Shown: piece by piece, positions 24,456 through 32,912 of the stretch
Layout of the letters: the number at the start of each line of letters is the position of its first letter
How positions within the stretch are numbered: position 1 is the stretch's first letter
Made by a program: the position numbers and the translations under genes
The notes under the pieces: model-generated
The model's input: only the letters and a program-made list of their open reading frames with translations
Databases searched by the model: none
Told to the model about the DNA's origin: nothing
From: an uncultured Collinsella sp.
GTDB lineage: Bacteria; Actinomycetota; Coriobacteriia; Coriobacteriales; Coriobacteriaceae
Direction: 5' to 3'
Assembly: GCA_900541185.1 (NCBI GenBank)
Contig: UQIQ01000003.1
Span: forward strand, 1 to 62,001
Length of the DNA stretch: 62,001 nt

Positions 24456-25640
24456 TTACAGATGAACATCGGGATCGAGCATTTGAGCGCTCACGCGCAT
24501 GGATGACGCCAAGTTTTGGAACGTTTCCAGACGCAGACTGTCGATCTGCCCGGCGTCCTCGGCCTCGCGAACGGCGCAACCCGGCTCATGGGTATGTGTG
24601 CAATCGCCAAACCGGCACGCGCGCGATGCCTCGACAATCTCGGGGAAGGCGCGCGCCAGACCCCGCTCGTGACCCACGAGCGGTAGGCTGCGCAGGCCCG
24701 GGGCATCGGCGATCACACCGGCGTCGCCCGGCAGCGTCACCATCACGCGCGCGACGGTAGTGTGACGGCCCTGGTCGTCGCGTTCGCGCACACCGCCGGT
24801 CGCCAACGTATCGTGGCCCAGCAGTGCATTGAGCAGCGTCGACTTGCCGGCACCCGACTCGCCCAGAATCATGGCGCAGCTCCCGGCAGGCACGCAGATA
24901 CGGACCTCGTCCAGGCCGCGGCCCTCGGCAGAGGACGTCACGATCACGCGCACGTCCGGACCCACCAGGCGGCGCACGCGGTCCAGATCGCGCTCGAGCT
25001 CCTCGGCATCGCAGCGATCAGCTTTGGTGAGCACCACCACCGGCTCGGCATCGCAGTCGAGCGCCAACACCAGCGAGCGCGCCACGCGGTCGAGCAGCAC
25101 CTCACCGGCACCGAGCGCCTGCACGATTAGCACGCTATCCACGTTGGAGCAGAGCACCTGACGCTCTCCGCGGGCACGGCCGCGCCAACGCTCAAAGCTC
25201 GTACGGCGCGGCAGAACGCACTCAATCACGCCCATATCGTGCCCGGGAGCGCGGCGCACCGCCACACGGTCGCCCACGGCGGGCAGCAGCACCTCGTCCT
25301 CGCCGCGCGACTTGGCAAACCCCACGGCATGCTCGGCACGAAAGGTATCGTCGGCCGTCACCACCAGCGGAAACCCGCGATCTAAGCGCACCACGGCGCC
25401 AAGCTGCATCTGCTCGGGCTCCTCAGCATGTGCGCAGAAATCATCAAAGGCAGTCTGCTGGGTTTCATCGACTGGCAGGTCATCAAACGCCGGAACGTCC
25501 TGCAGCGCGTCAAGCCCCGGCACGCTTGCCAGCAGCTCCTCGGCAGATACGGGAGCCTCGGTCGCGAGCTTCCGACGACGATCACGCTTAGCCCGCGCCC
25601 CCGTCGTCTTTTTCTTCGCCTTAGCCTTAGCCTTGCCCAC
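24456..25640 (-). CDS. rsgA: ribosome small-subunit-dependent GTPase A
   Basis: RsgA helps the last steps of 30S maturation. The 394-aa product shows the circularly permuted GTPase order: G4 TKAD (205-208), G1 GESGAGKST (260-268), G3 DAPG (312-315). An OB-fold precedes it, and a zinc knuckle C-x4-C-x-H-x-H-x3-C (342-355, CRFGDCTHTHEPGC) follows. It has an unusual 70-residue N-terminal extension, first a K/A/R-rich stretch then an acidic linker, which may bind RNA. It is transcribed alone. Confidence 0.95.
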   Translation of the reverse strand: MGKAKAKAKKKTTGARAKRDRRRKLATEAPVSAEELLASVPGLDALQDVPAFDDLPVDETQQTAFDDFCAHAEEPEQMQLGAVVRLDRGFPLVVTADDTFRAEHAVGFAKSRGEDEVLLPAVGDRVAVRRAPGHDMGVIECVLPRRTSFERWRGRARGERQVLCSNVDSVLIVQALGAGEVLLDRVARSLVLALDCDAEPVVVLTKADRCDAEELERDLDRVRRLVGPDVRVIVTSSAEGRGLDEVRICVPAGSCAMILGESGAGKSTLLNALLGHDTLATGGVRERDDQGRHTTVARVMVTLPGDAGVIADAPGLRSLPLVGHERGLARAFPEIVEASRACRFGDCTHTHEPGCAVREAEDAGQIDSLRLETFQNLASSMRVSAQMLDPDVHL

Positions 25641-25717
25641 AAGCGCCTCCCAGCACCATAAATCACAACTGAGCAGGTATTTTAAATCAAAAAGAGCTGG
25701 CCGGGCAAAGCCCTAAA

Positions 25718-25753
25718 TCAAAAAGAGCCGGTCGAGCAAACGCTCGACCGACT
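25718..25753 (-). terminator. terminator downstream of the P-type ATPase
   Basis: On the minus strand GAGTCGGTCGAG and CTCGACCGGCTC form a 12-bp stem (one mismatch-type pair) followed by TTTTTGATTT. The tail sequence ctctttttgattta is repeated about 30 bases further on (25682-25697). Confidence 0.8.
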
Positions 25754-25796
25754 CACATACTTTCCCTCAGCTCATGGTCCCGAGAGGTTATCCGAA

Positions 25797-25887
25797 GGCC
25801 CGCCCGCCGGGAGGGGTTTCTTCTGAGCGATCCCGCAGCGCGAAGCGCGAGGACCAGCGAAGAAGAAACCCCGCAGGCGGTCGGGCC
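25797..25887. repeat. 91-nt two-tier inverted repeat (structured element)
   Basis: The outer arms 25797-25808 and 25876-25887 pair over 12 bp with one mismatch. The inner arms 25813-25824 and 25861-25872 are perfect 12-bp complements. The apical part contains gcgcgaagcgc. The element lies in the 3' trailer of the ATPase gene, upstream of its terminator. It could be a structured RNA or a dispersed repeat. Confidence 0.7.
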
Positions 25888-25910
25888 GGTGGGAAGGATG
25901 GCCTTTCGAC

Positions 25911-28592
25911 CTACTCCTTCTCCACCGCGCGCATGATCGCCTTGTAGATCTCCATCAACGGGATGATCAGGAAGGCCAGACCCAGCGCGGCAAGAACGCC
26001 CTTGAGCTCAAGCGTCACAGGGCCAAAGAACATCTCGGCAAGCGTCGGCTGCACGGTCACGATCACCGTCAGCACCAGTGCCAGCGCGGCAGAAGCCCAC
26101 AGCCACTTGTTCTGCTTCTTCATGGTGAACAGCGACGCACGACGGCTGCGCATATTGAAGCAGTGGAATATCTCGACCATGTTGAGCGTGATGAACGCCA
26201 TCATCACGCCTTCCTCGTCGGCATTGCCGGCGATCATATCGGCGATGTGGATGTAGCCCATGTCAAAGTACACGCCCACAAAGAAGCTCGCCAGCACCAG
26301 CACGGTGATGATCAGGCCCTGGACCACGCAGTCCAGACCCATATGTCCGGCAAAGACACCGTCCTTGGCGTTGCGCGGCTTGCGCTTCATGATGTCGCCC
26401 TCGGCATCCTCCATGCCCAGCGCGAGCGCGGGGAAGCAGTCGGTGACCAGGTTCACCCACAGCAGCTGCACCGGCTGGAAGATGGTAAAGCCGATGAGCG
26501 TGGCGATAAACACCGAGAATACCTCGGCAAGGTTGGCCGAAAGCAGGAACTGGATGACCTTGCGGATGTTGTCGTAGATGCGACGGCCCTCTTCGCAGGC
26601 ACCGATGATGGTGGCGAAGTTGTCGTCGGCGAGCACCATGTCGGCAACGTTCTTGGTGACGTCGGTACCGGTGATGCCCATGCCCACGCCGATGTCGGCA
26701 CGCTTGATGGACGGGGCGTCGTTGACGCCGTCGCCCGTCATGGCCACGATCTGGTCGCGCGACTTCCAAGCCTCGACGATGCGGGTCTTATGCTCGGGCT
26801 GGACGCGGGCGTACACGCCGTAGTCCTCGATGTGCGCGTCGAGCTCCTCGTCGCTCATGCGATCGAGGTCGGCACCGGTGATGGCCTGGCTGCGATCGGT
26901 GACGATGCCCAGCTGCTTGGCGATGGCCACGGCGGTGTCGATGTGGTCGCCCGTAATCATGACGGTGCGGATACCGGCGTCGTGCGCCTCGCGGATGGCG
27001 TCGGCGACCTCGGGGCGGACCGGGTCAATCATGCCGGACAGGCCGCAGAAGACCAGGTCATGCTCGAGCGCGGCGGGGCTGCAGTCGGCCGGGACCTCGG
27101 TGTAGGTGCGGCTCGCCAGCGCCAGCACGCGCAGGGCCTCGTCGGCCATGGCCTTGTTGGCGGCCACGAGCTCGGCACGACGCTCCTCGGTCAGGGGGAC
27201 GACCTTGTCGCCCTCGTAGATATGGGTACACAGGCCGATCACCACGTCGGGCGCGCCCTTGGTGTACTGCTCGTACTCGCCGTCCAGGGTCTCGACGACC
27301 ACGGACATCATCTTGCGGCCCGAGTCAAACGGGGCCTCGCCCACGCGCGGATGCTCGGCAGTCAGGCCAGTGAGCCCCGCCTTGCCGGCATCGTTGACGA
27401 GCGCACACTCGGTCGGCTCACCCACAGCCTCGCCCAGTTCCTCGTCCCACTGGGCGTCGGAGCACAGCGCCATGCCGGCCAGGAACTTCTCCTTAGGCGC
27501 AGCGAGCTCGTGCTTGACGACGGTCATCTTGTTCTGGGTGAGGGTACCGGTCTTGTCGGAGCAGATGGTCTGTGTGCAGCCAAGGGTCTCGACGGCGGAA
27601 AGCTTGCGGATGATTGCCTGGCGCTTGGCCATCTTGGTCACGCCAAGCGACAGCACGATGGTCACGACGGCGACCAGGCCCTCGGGGATGGCAGCGACGG
27701 CGAGCGAGACGGCGACCATAAAGGTATCGAGCAGGGCGGTCGGGTCGGTAAGAACGTTGCCCACGCCGTGGCGGATGATATCGACGCCAAAGATAACGAC
27801 GCAGATGACGATAACCATGATGGTGAGGATGCGGCTGAGCTCGGCAAGCTTCACCTGCAGCGGCGTGAGCTCTTCCTTGGCCTCGGCCAGGGCGCCGGCG
27901 ATCTTACCCATCTCGGTGTTCATGCCGGTGCCGACCACGACGGCGCGGCCGCGGCCGTATACCACGGTGGAACCCATGTAGCACATGTTCTTGCGGTCGC
28001 CGAGCGGCACGTCATCGGTGCCGGTGGCGAGCTCGATCACGTTGGCATGCTTCTCGACAGGCACGGACTCGCCGGTGAGTGCAGCCTCCTCGATCTTCAT
28101 CGTGGCGCTCTCGAGCACGCGGCAGTCGGCCGGGACGGAGTCGCCCGCCTCGAGCATGATCACATCGCCGGGCACGAGCTCGGCGCTCGGCAGGTGCACG
28201 AGCTTGCCGTCGCGCAGCACCTTGGACTGCGCCGCGCTCATCTCCTGCAGGGCCTCGAGAGCCTCCTCGCTTTTAGCCTCTTGGACCACGCCCAGCACCG
28301 AGTTGACGATAACGACGAACATGATGATGGCGACATCGGCAAAGTCCGCCTCGCCCTTAACCATGCCCGTGAGCGCGCTGATGACGGCGGCAACGATCAG
28401 CATGATGACCATGGGGTCGGCCATCTGCTCAAAGAAGCGCTTCCACAACGGTGTCTTCTCGGCTTCCTCGAGCTTGTTAGGGCCTGTCTTGGCGAGGCGC
28501 GACGACGCCTCGTCGTTGCTCAGGCCGAGGTTCTCATCGACACCTTGGTCGCTGAGTACCTCCGCCGCGGCGGACAGGTATTCCTTTTGCAT
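25911..28592 (-). CDS. P2-type calcium-transporting ATPase
   Basis: The 893-aa P-type ATPase has the N-terminal cation domain, TM pairs at about 60-100 and 255-305, the actuator LTGES (173-177), the PEGL ion-binding turn (303-306), the phosphorylation site DKTGT (Asp346), KGAPD in the nucleotide domain, and MTGDGVND before the C-terminal TM helices with LLWVNLVTD. The order and motifs fit SERCA/PMCA-like bacterial Ca2+ exporters. The exact ion is inferred. AGGAGGGG precedes the ATG but lies inside a leader stem. Confidence 0.94.
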   Translation of the reverse strand: MQKEYLSAAAEVLSDQGVDENLGLSNDEASSRLAKTGPNKLEEAEKTPLWKRFFEQMADPMVIMLIVAAVISALTGMVKGEADFADVAIIMFVVIVNSVLGVVQEAKSEEALEALQEMSAAQSKVLRDGKLVHLPSAELVPGDVIMLEAGDSVPADCRVLESATMKIEEAALTGESVPVEKHANVIELATGTDDVPLGDRKNMCYMGSTVVYGRGRAVVVGTGMNTEMGKIAGALAEAKEELTPLQVKLAELSRILTIMVIVICVVIFGVDIIRHGVGNVLTDPTALLDTFMVAVSLAVAAIPEGLVAVVTIVLSLGVTKMAKRQAIIRKLSAVETLGCTQTICSDKTGTLTQNKMTVVKHELAAPKEKFLAGMALCSDAQWDEELGEAVGEPTECALVNDAGKAGLTGLTAEHPRVGEAPFDSGRKMMSVVVETLDGEYEQYTKGAPDVVIGLCTHIYEGDKVVPLTEERRAELVAANKAMADEALRVLALASRTYTEVPADCSPAALEHDLVFCGLSGMIDPVRPEVADAIREAHDAGIRTVMITGDHIDTAVAIAKQLGIVTDRSQAITGADLDRMSDEELDAHIEDYGVYARVQPEHKTRIVEAWKSRDQIVAMTGDGVNDAPSIKRADIGVGMGITGTDVTKNVADMVLADDNFATIIGACEEGRRIYDNIRKVIQFLLSANLAEVFSVFIATLIGFTIFQPVQLLWVNLVTDCFPALALGMEDAEGDIMKRKPRNAKDGVFAGHMGLDCVVQGLIITVLVLASFFVGVYFDMGYIHIADMIAGNADEEGVMMAFITLNMVEIFHCFNMRSRRASLFTMKKQNKWLWASAALALVLTVIVTVQPTLAEMFFGPVTLELKGVLAALGLAFLIIPLMEIYKAIMRAVEKE

Positions 28593-28720
28593 ATAGAGTC
28601 CCCTCCTGGGATTCGGGCCACTCAGCAGATTGATGCCCGATCATAATTCCCAGGAGAAGGGCAAGGGCTCATCAAGGCTGCCGTGCTGAGCGGCAGTTGA
28701 TAGTGGGGCTATGGTACCCC
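28593..28720 (-). promoter_or_regulatory. structured 5' leader of the P-type ATPase that masks its RBS
   Basis: In transcript order there is a short GGGG/CCCC hairpin (28705-28720), a long hairpin (ATCAACTGCCG with CGGCAG-CC-TTGAT, 28671-28701), and a hairpin pairing CTCCTGGGA (28648-28656) with TCCCAGGAG (28603-28611) plus an inner CGGGC/GCCCG helix. The last arm contains the AGGAG ribosome site of the ATPase, so folding would block translation. This layout fits a riboswitch or other cis-acting leader, but I cannot match it to a named class. Confidence 0.65.
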
Positions 28721-28940
28721 AAAGCGGCGCGTCTAGCCAAAACATTCCAATTGGAAACACGGCTCGAGTGCAACGATGCAGACCGTGTGATGCTCAACAT
28801 TGATAAAACGTTTTTTCTTCGGTGCATCATCAAACTGAAATATCGCCCAGATAGCAGCGGTCAGAACGGTTGGTAAAGATTTTTCATATACCGTTTTTAC
28901 CGCAAAAAATGAACTTCTAATTCGGCATACGGTCGATTTT
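28721..28940. other. AT-rich intergenic stretch before pyk
   Basis: This stretch is markedly poorer in G+C than its surroundings (many a/t runs such as aaaacgttttttctt and gtttttaccgcaaaaaatg). No frame looks coding. It separates two divergent transcripts and probably carries the ATPase promoter, which I could not place. Confidence 0.5.
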
Positions 28941-28971
28941 TTGAGGTATTCGGTCGGCATTTCGTTATAAT
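28941..28971 (+). promoter_or_regulatory. candidate pyk promoter
   Basis: TTGAGG at 28941 and a perfect TATAAT at 28966-28971, with a long 19-base spacer, lie 64 bases before the pyk ATG. The -10 is convincing and the -35 is weak. Confidence 0.55.
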
Positions 28972-29034
28972 CATCTCAGTTTTATTTCTTATGGTTTATC
29001 TATCAGCGCAAGACGATGTCAGATGGAGGTCTGA

Positions 29035-30495
29035 ATGTACAAGCGCACCAAGATTGTATGCACCATGGGTCCCGCCTGCGATAGCGACGAGACCATCCGC
29101 GAGATGATCAAGGCGGGCATGAACGTCGCCCGTTTTAACTTCTCGCACGGATCCTACGACGAGCACCACGGTCGCATCGAGCGCGTCCGTCGTATTTCCA
29201 AGGAGCTCGGTCTGCCCGTCGGCATCCTGCTCGACACCAAGGGCCCCGAGGTCCGCACCGGCCTTTTGGTCGATGGCAAGAAGGTTGCCGTCAAGACCGG
29301 CGACAAGATCGTCGTCACCGCTCAGCCCACGTCCGAGGATTTCCACGGCACCGCTGAGCACATCTCCCTCGACTACCTGGCTCTGCCCTCCGAGGTCGAG
29401 AAGGGCTCCCTCATCCTGATCGATGACGGCCTGGTTGCCCTCGAGGTCGAGTCCGTCGACGGCCAGGACATGACCTGCGTCGTTAAGAACGACGGCCTGA
29501 TCGGCGAGCGCAAGGGCGTCAACATGCCCAACGTCAACATCTCGCTGCCCGCCATCACCGAGCGCGATCGTCAGGACATCCTCTTTGGCCTGACCGAGAA
29601 CATCGACTACATCGCCGCTTCCTTCATCCGTGACGGCGAGTCCGTCCGCGGCATCCGCGAGCTTTGCCGCGAGAACGGCGGCGAGCACGTGACGATCTTC
29701 CCGAAGATCGAGTGCGCCCTGGGCGTCGAGAACTTCGACGAGATCCTCGAGGCTTCCGACGGCATCATGGTCGCCCGTGGCGACCTGGGCATCGAGATCA
29801 AGCCCGAGCTCGTTCCGCACATCCAGAAGGAGATCATCGCTAAGTGCAACGCGGCCTACAAGCCCGTTATCACCGCTACGCAGATGCTCGACTCCATGCA
29901 GCAGAACCCGCGCCCGACGCGCGCCGAGGTTGCCGACGTTGCTAACGCCATTTACGACGGCACCGACGCCGTTATGCTTTCCGGCGAGTCCGCTGCCGGC
30001 AAGTACCCGGTCGAGGCCGTCAAGATGCAGGCCAGCATCGCTCTCGAGACCGAGAAGTACCTCCCGGCCCACGCTCCGCTCGAGGTTCCGGCCGATGCTC
30101 ACGGCACCCGCGTCGTCAACAACGTTGTGGGTATGTCCGCTGTGAACATGGCTACCACCGTTGGCGCCAAGTGCATCACCGTGCCGACGACCACCGGTCG
30201 TACCGCTCGCCTGATCTCGCACTTCCGTCCCAACATGCCGATCTGCGCGTTCTCCCGCCACGAGTGGGCCGTCCAGCAGATGATCATGTACTGGGGCGTT
30301 ATCCCGCACCAGGCCGAGATTACCCAGGGCACCGTCAACGGCACGATCGTCAAGGCGATCGAGACCGCTAAGGAGCTCGGCTACGTCGAGGCCGGCGACC
30401 TGACCGTCGCTACCGCCGGCGATCCCCGCATGAGCGTCCAGCTCGAGGACAAGGTCTCCTCGACCAACGTCGCTTACGTCGCTCAGGTGCGCTAA
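29035..30495 (+). CDS. pyk: pyruvate kinase
   Basis: Pyruvate kinase converts phosphoenolpyruvate and ADP to pyruvate and ATP. The 486-aa product has TKIVCTMGPA, MNVARFNFSHGSYDEH, the barrel-domain B insertion, the active-site signature IFPKIECALGVENFDEIL with the catalytic Lys, MVARGDLGIE and ATQMLDSM. A C-terminal allosteric domain of normal size follows. GGAGG precedes the ATG. The codon use is strongly biased to C-ending and GTC/CTC codons, which suggests high expression. It is monocistronic. Confidence 0.98.
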   Translation: MYKRTKIVCTMGPACDSDETIREMIKAGMNVARFNFSHGSYDEHHGRIERVRRISKELGLPVGILLDTKGPEVRTGLLVDGKKVAVKTGDKIVVTAQPTSEDFHGTAEHISLDYLALPSEVEKGSLILIDDGLVALEVESVDGQDMTCVVKNDGLIGERKGVNMPNVNISLPAITERDRQDILFGLTENIDYIAASFIRDGESVRGIRELCRENGGEHVTIFPKIECALGVENFDEILEASDGIMVARGDLGIEIKPELVPHIQKEIIAKCNAAYKPVITATQMLDSMQQNPRPTRAEVADVANAIYDGTDAVMLSGESAAGKYPVEAVKMQASIALETEKYLPAHAPLEVPADAHGTRVVNNVVGMSAVNMATTVGAKCITVPTTTGRTARLISHFRPNMPICAFSRHEWAVQQMIMYWGVIPHQAEITQGTVNGTIVKAIETAKELGYVEAGDLTVATAGDPRMSVQLEDKVSSTNVAYVAQVR

Positions 30496-30523
30496 GTCGT
30501 ACTTGCAAGCAGGTTTGCATTGC

Positions 30524-30561
30524 AAAGGGCCCGGAAGGCAAAGCCTTCCGGGCCCTTTTTC
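30524..30561 (+). terminator. terminator after pyk
   Basis: A 16-bp perfect stem (aaagggcccggaaggc with its complement) with an AAA loop is followed by a T run. It lies 28 bases after the pyk stop. Confidence 0.95.
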
Positions 30562-30737
30562 TATGCCAATGCCGGCACACGGCAAAACACACACTCATTT
30601 CTTTACCAAAAGCGCGAAATCCACCCTTCGAGGCCCAATAAATATAGTCCCAAGCGATAAAAGTGTTCGCCCGGTGGCAAACCCGCACCTTGACCGACGC
30701 TGCTAAATCGTTTTAGCAAGAGTCAGATCGACCTGGT

Positions 30738-30867
30738 TTTCGGAAGTGCGGGGAAAAATTGCTTACCCCCGAGCACAAGCCCTTTTATTTCAACAAAACC
30801 CCTGATAAAGTTGGCTCAAATACCGCTTGTGCTTTGCCTGTTTGTCTTTTTCCCCGCACTTCCGAAA
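30738..30867. repeat. 130-nt element with 21-bp perfect terminal inverted repeats
   Basis: The arms at 30738-30758 and 30847-30867 are exact reverse complements, beginning TTTCGGAAGTGCG and ending in AAAAA. A second inverted repeat (gcacaagc at 30773, gcttgtgc at 30825) is nested inside. The interior is AT-rich and non-coding. It lies in the gap between pyk and the next gene. It could be a MITE-like element or a strongly structured leader; no target duplication is seen. Confidence 0.7.
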
Positions 30868-30913
30868 CCGATAGCCTTTCTAGCCCAAACAACGCTCGAA
30901 CGATCGGATTGCC

Positions 30914-31987
30914 ATGTCATTTCTCGCTTGCGGACCCACAGCTTTTCAGTACTATCGCATCCCGCCCCAGATACTAGGACTCTATCCGGCAATCCTGCCG
31001 CCCGACCATGACCATCGCTTGGTGCATTACTCAAAACAACCAGTATTTAAAGACTTGCTCGGCACACCAGTTTGGAGATTCGTGGGCGAAAGAAAACAGC
31101 GCGCGAACGGAAAGCTATTTCATAGCCGTCTGCTAACCCAAGAGCCGCCTCCTGGGTCGTTTAGGCAGACTGAGCATGGGTTTAATGTCACGTCCCCGGA
31201 GTTCACACTGCTCAACCTTGCTACGCAGGTCTCGCGCAACCAGTTACTCATGGCTTGCTACGAGATGTGCGGCTCCTTTGCAGTGTTCACGCCTTGTAAA
31301 CGGGCGCAGCAGCAGCTCGATGAAGCAATTTCGCTTAAGCTCATTCCGCCCGACTGTGGTTGGAAACGCGTTGTCGACACCAAGGGCAATGACACCAACC
31401 TGTGGAAGCGCCCACCGCTCCTCAGCGCAGCGGATATCGCCGCGTTCGCCAAGCAGGCCGCAGGCCTGCGCGGCGTTAAACAACTGCGCTGGGCAGCCGA
31501 GCACATGACGGGGCAGACCGCCTCACCCTTCGAAGTACAGACCTCCATGCTTGTCTCGCTCCCCCGCGACGAGGGCGGCATGGGCATCAACATCGCAAAC
31601 AACGTGCGCATCCCACTCAGCGACGCCGCACGCTCACTGTATGACAAAACCTGCTGCTACGCCGATATCCTCATAGAGAGCAACATCGACAGCATGGGCG
31701 TCATTTTGGAATGCCAAGGCCGCTCCGCCCATGACAGCGAAGCCGCAAGTCTCTCCGATGCCGAGCGCACCACCGCCCTCACAAGCATGGGCTATGACGT
31801 TATCCAGATAACCTATGAGCAAATCAAGGACACGAAGAGCTTTAACAACATCGCCGAGCTCATTCATAAAAAGGCGGGGCTCCCCTACATCCCAAAGACC
31901 GATCAGGAACGCACCGCCGCAGAAACCCTGCGACGGGAGCTGTTGGTCAATTGGGATGAACTGTTCTCCGTTAAGCCGGCCGGCTAG
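30914..31987 (+). CDS. accessory protein with a C-terminal DUF559/PD-(D/E)XK-like segment
   Basis: The 357-aa cytoplasmic protein begins MSFLACGPTAFQYYRIPPQ. It is unrecognised up to about residue 230. The C-terminal part (CCYADILIESNIDSMGVILECQGRSAHDSEAASLSDAERTTALTSMGYDVIQITYEQI) shows a D...E-x-Q-G core followed by an R/L...G-x-x-V-I-x-x-T pattern, as in DUF559-type nuclease folds. Coriobacterial genomes often carry scattered proteins of this style. Its stop overlaps the stop of the convergent gene by 4 nt (CTAG). The function is unknown; defence or a related activity is only an inference. Confidence 0.75.
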   Translation: MSFLACGPTAFQYYRIPPQILGLYPAILPPDHDHRLVHYSKQPVFKDLLGTPVWRFVGERKQRANGKLFHSRLLTQEPPPGSFRQTEHGFNVTSPEFTLLNLATQVSRNQLLMACYEMCGSFAVFTPCKRAQQQLDEAISLKLIPPDCGWKRVVDTKGNDTNLWKRPPLLSAADIAAFAKQAAGLRGVKQLRWAAEHMTGQTASPFEVQTSMLVSLPRDEGGMGINIANNVRIPLSDAARSLYDKTCCYADILIESNIDSMGVILECQGRSAHDSEAASLSDAERTTALTSMGYDVIQITYEQIKDTKSFNNIAELIHKKAGLPYIPKTDQERTAAETLRRELLVNWDELFSVKPAG

Positions 31988-32832
31988 CAGCTAGCGATCA
32001 GAGGGACTGCGGGAACGTCAGAAGCGGCAACGCGAGCCGCAAAGCCCGCTTCGGTCAACTCGATGACCTCGGTAAACGTTGCGTCGAAGAACTCCTCGGT
32101 CAGCAGGCGGTATGGCGGATGGTCGGGCTCGCCGGGGTTTTCGCGCACGATCTCGTGCATAACGCCGATGGTCTTGAGCACATACTCCTTATGGATGGGA
32201 TACTGCCCAAAACGCGTCGCCGCAGTATACAGGCGATCGGTCGCGCGCGGAATCGAAACGATGCCGAGCGTCTTGCCAAACCAGTCAAAGTCGCCTTGCT
32301 TTTTAATGCGGAACTCCTCGCACGGCTTGCCGCCGTGCGCCTCCAGGTACTGATTCACGCGCGTATTCCATACGGTATCGGCCACCAGATGCGACCAGAC
32401 ACCCAGTGTCAAATCGAGCAACGACTGCGCCACATCTTCGGATGCAAGCGAGAACTCACGAGCGCCGGGACCGACAACCGGCTCGGCATCCCTGTAGCGC
32501 TGGGGATAGTGCACGCGATTCAGTCGCTCGCGCTCCTCGATAATCGAGGTCGCCGCGGCTGGCGCACCGGTGGGCGAACTTTTAAGCAACGGTGCCACAT
32601 AGGTATCCCAGAACTCATGCTCACGAGGCTTAGGGATAGGCTCGGGCTTTGCAAAGTGCGTAATGCGGTACGGGATGGGATCGGCGATGCCAGGGACCAT
32701 ATAGCCCACGAAGATATCCGGAACCACGCAGCCAAACAAAAAGGCATTGCGGTCGCGCACGCTATTGGCAAGCGCACCGGTGCGCTCCAGCAAACGCTCC
32801 GTCTGAGCGATATGAATGTTCCAGCTTGGCAT
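31984..32832 (-). CDS. zinc-dependent phospholipase C-like protein
   Basis: The 282-aa product begins MPSWNIHIAQTERLLER and contains FLFGCVVPDIFVGYM and SLLDLTLGVWSHLVADTVWN, the spaced H/D helices of the zinc-dependent phospholipase C / P1-nuclease superfamily. No signal peptide is present, so a cytoplasmic location is likely and the phospholipase label is only family-level. The ATG at 32832 is chosen because GGGGGTGG lies just upstream. It is convergent with the preceding gene and ends in the shared CTAG. Confidence 0.8.
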   Translation of the reverse strand: MPSWNIHIAQTERLLERTGALANSVRDRNAFLFGCVVPDIFVGYMVPGIADPIPYRITHFAKPEPIPKPREHEFWDTYVAPLLKSSPTGAPAAATSIIEERERLNRVHYPQRYRDAEPVVGPGAREFSLASEDVAQSLLDLTLGVWSHLVADTVWNTRVNQYLEAHGGKPCEEFRIKKQGDFDWFGKTLGIVSIPRATDRLYTAATRFGQYPIHKEYVLKTIGVMHEIVRENPGEPDHPPYRLLTEEFFDATFTEVIELTEAGFAARVAASDVPAVPLIASC

Positions 32833-32912
32833 AGCCACCCCCATAAAAAACCTGGATAACTATACCATCACGGCAAAGCCGCGCGGACGGCTACGCACGC
32901 TCTACGCAGCAA

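Noticed and set aside
26163..28646. An 827-codon open frame antisense to the P-type ATPase
   Set aside because: The translation is mostly H, D, G, L, V, as expected for a shadow of a high-GC gene; the ATPase on the other strand has all family motifs.
28593..28720. Assignment of the ATPase leader to the Mn (yybP-ykoY) riboswitch
   Set aside because: The conserved internal loops of that class could not be found by eye, so only an unnamed leader is reported.
28996..30594. A 532-codon frame antisense to pyk
   Set aside because: It is a shadow of pyruvate kinase with biased composition; it also spans the pyk terminator.
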